The position numbers and the translations under genes were made by a program. This document shows positions 62,584 to 64,000 of a stretch of DNA of 64,000 nucleotides, piece after piece (the stretch's first letter is position 1; every line of letters begins with the position of its first letter). Origin of the DNA: CAYMUR01 sp964393615 (GTDB lineage: Bacteria; Planctomycetota; Planctomycetia; Pirellulales; Pirellulaceae); assembly GCA_964393615.1 (NCBI GenBank), contig CAYMUR010000002.1, positions 62,001 to 126,000 on the forward strand. The letters are read 5' to 3'. The notes under the pieces were generated by a model that was given only the letters and a program-made list of their open reading frames with translations, did not search any database and was not told where the DNA came from.

Positions 62584-63351
62584 ATGTACCTGATTAGCGG
62601 GATGCATCGTTCTGGCACGTCCTTGGTGGCCCAGTTGTTTCACCGGGCCGGGGCCGATTTGGGTAGTTCCGACACGCTGTACGGTGCTGATCGTTGGAAT
62701 CCAGGTGGATATTTTGAACAGAAAGAAATCCAGGCTGTCAATATTCCACTGATTCACGGACCCTGGGGAAAACTGACTTATTTTCACCTACCGAACACCT
62801 CAACGATTCTTCGTCGTGCCGCGAGACGTCATCAACAAATTGCGACCGTGGCAGCGAAGTACCAGGACAAAGTGGTCAAGGAGACCAGGTTTTGTTTGAC
62901 GTTGCCAGCGTGGTTGGCACATGGCGCACAAATTCGATTGATCATTATTTGTCTTCGCAATCCCTCTGCGGTGGCACAATCTTTACGCAGACGGAATTGG
63001 ATTCAGGAACGACTTGGTTACCGATTGTGGCAAATCCACTTGCAGAGGCTATTGCAGCATGTTGGGGAGATACCGACTTGGTTGGTACGGTATGACCACA
63101 TACTGGACCCGGAAAAATTTTCTGCAGAAATTGGACCAGCTGCGCGATTGTGTGGTCTTCAGCTGGACGAGCAGCGACTGCGGCAACTTTGTCAGGAAAA
63201 TGTGAAACCGACGTGGGACCATCATTGTGAACGGACGCCAGATTTGCCGCCAGAAGTCGAGAGCATGTGGCAGAAATTGTTGTCACAACATGCTGACCAG
63301 CGATTACCCCAAAGTCATCCCCATCCCCCAGTACCTGGGGCAATCCCTTGA
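62584..63351 (+). CDS. Sulfotransferase-type P-loop protein
   Basis: 255 residues. The nucleotide loop is GMHRSGTSLVAQLF right at the N-terminus (LISGMHRSGTS), and the 3'-phosphate region is IICLRNPSAVAQSLRRRN. A WNPGGYFEQKEIQAVN segment is typical of a widespread bacterial sulfotransferase-like group found in polysaccharide clusters. It would transfer sulfate from PAPS to a glycan or lipid, or bind a nucleotide in that role. Cytoplasmic. The next gene, a GT2 glycosyltransferase, starts 38 bp downstream, so the two are probably co-transcribed. Confidence 0.83.
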   Translation: MYLISGMHRSGTSLVAQLFHRAGADLGSSDTLYGADRWNPGGYFEQKEIQAVNIPLIHGPWGKLTYFHLPNTSTILRRAARRHQQIATVAAKYQDKVVKETRFCLTLPAWLAHGAQIRLIIICLRNPSAVAQSLRRRNWIQERLGYRLWQIHLQRLLQHVGEIPTWLVRYDHILDPEKFSAEIGPAARLCGLQLDEQRLRQLCQENVKPTWDHHCERTPDLPPEVESMWQKLLSQHADQRLPQSHPHPPVPGAIP

Positions 63352-63389
63352 ATAACTATTGACGTTGAGAAAAAAGTCGACGGCTTGAG

Positions 63390-64000
63390 ATGAAAAATAT
63401 ACCTTCCAGCAACACCGTGAATGAGGCGGGGAAACATGCTCCATCCCGCCATCAGATACAACGCTTGAGTGTGTTGATCCCGGTTTATAACAGTGAACAA
63501 TCGATTGGATCGCTGGTGGACACGGTTGTGGGTGAACTGAGTTCTCATTACGGGGAACTGGAGCTTGTCTTGGTCAATGATGGCAGCGTTGATGGCAGCG
63601 ACCGTGTCATCCGACACGCCATCGAACGACATCCCGGTATCCTACGTTATGTCCGACTGGCGCGCAACTTTGGTGAACACAGTGCCGTGATGTGTGGTTT
63701 GCATCATGTGACTGGTGATTGTGTGGTGATCATTGACGATGACTTCCAAAATCCACCAGACCAAATTAAGCGATTGGTCGATTGTTTGTGTGAAGGATAC
63801 GATGTTGTCTACAGCTACTACGAGAAAAAGCAGCATCACTGGTTTCGCAATTGGGGAAGTTCTTTTAACAATTGGATGGCCACGCGTTTATTGGCCAAGC
63901 CTTCTGGATTGTATTTGTCCAGTTTCAAGGCGCTGAACCGTTTTTTGATTGATGCTGTTATTCGCTACGAAGGTCCGTATCCCTATCTGGATGGTTTAAT
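63390..64000 (+). CDS. Family 2 glycosyltransferase, cut by the window end
   Basis: About 203 codons visible from the ATG at 63390, open to the last base. It starts with LSVLIPVYNSEQSIGSLVDT, then LELVLVNDGSVDGSDR, RLARNFGEHSAVMCGL and DCVVIIDDDFQNPPDQI, i.e. the nucleotide-sugar binding N, DGS and DDD motifs of the GT2 / dolichyl-phosphate mannosyltransferase and ArnC-like group. These transfer a sugar to a polyprenyl phosphate at the inner-membrane face; the membrane segments expected at the C-terminus are beyond the window. It follows the sulfotransferase gene by 38 bp on the same strand. Confidence 0.88.
   Translation, partial: MKNIPSSNTVNEAGKHAPSRHQIQRLSVLIPVYNSEQSIGSLVDTVVGELSSHYGELELVLVNDGSVDGSDRVIRHAIERHPGILRYVRLARNFGEHSAVMCGLHHVTGDCVVIIDDDFQNPPDQIKRLVDCLCEGYDVVYSYYEKKQHHWFRNWGSSFNNWMATRLLAKPSGLYLSSFKALNRFLIDAVIRYEGPYPYLDGL

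Noticed and set aside
1..64000. CRISPR array
   Set aside because: No regularly spaced repeats were found; the short doublets always have just two adjacent copies.

Overview
The window reads as a chromosome segment of a planctomycete (Planctomycetota, probably a Pirellulales-like marine or metagenomic lineage). Evidence: a pseudopilin-like DUF1559 protein with a C-terminal H-x9-DG motif next to a small lipoprotein; a propeller/HEAT/cytochrome c protein of the planctomycete membrane-bound dehydrogenase type; a DUF1080 protein; a Tat-exported Gfo/Idh/MocA oxidoreductase; a PhyH dioxygenase; an LptD-like barrel (outer membrane present); and two giant surface proteins with the N-terminal LExR-type box of planctomycete exported proteins and C-terminal dockerin-like repeats. 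Ten Ns at 1227-1236 show a draft assembly.

Layout. 1-5470: a small membrane protein, a B12-dependent ribonucleotide reductase (nrdJ) behind two NrdR-like boxes, a CoA-binding protein and a molybdopterin-domain protein. 5462-12656 (minus): a small overlapping ORF, an NhaC-type antiporter, DgkA, an LptD-like protein and a PhyH oxygenase. 13580-19559: RidA, then on the minus strand a catabolic-looking set (RraA-like, molybdopterin oxidoreductase, two amidohydrolase-fold proteins, threonine synthase-like) with a perfect 14-bp palindrome upstream. 19984-23372 (minus): DUF1559 protein, lipoprotein and an unrecognised 502-residue protein. 23600-26439 (plus): thioredoxin-TPR protein, hydroxyacid dehydrogenase, HpcH/HpaI aldolase and a candidate 32-residue peptide. 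26692-44552: two adjacent giant surface proteins (about 2,900 and 2,990 residues) with lamin-tail, LamG, CotH-like, P-domain and dockerin-like modules. 44801-47746: cytochrome c/propeller protein. 47825-49531 (minus): a DNA methyltransferase fused to a duplicated unrecognised module and a GIY-YIG domain. 49945-54950 (minus): class IV aminotransferase, a sulfotransferase beside a 3' tRNA-Met fragment, recA with a long N-terminal extension, thpR. 55167-60930: M20 and M24 peptidases, SMP-30 protein, Gfo/Idh oxidoreductase, DUF1080. 61276-64000: methyltransferase, sulfotransferase and a glycosyltransferase cut by the window end, suggesting surface-glycan work.

Most interesting items: (1) the methyltransferase / duplicated module / GIY-YIG fusion, in which the usual nuclease glutamate reads glutamine; (2) the twin giant proteins, with a nearly identical 1,093-bp internal duplication, a perfect 28-bp inverted repeat at its left edge, and a shared C-terminal VDxYFR box; (3) short doublets (14-21 bp, copied exactly twice) in many intergenic gaps; (4) the tRNA-Met 3' fragment beside a compositionally distinct sulfotransferase; (5) the N-terminal extension of RecA, supported by a ribosome binding site. 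All calls come from reading the sequence; no database search was run.
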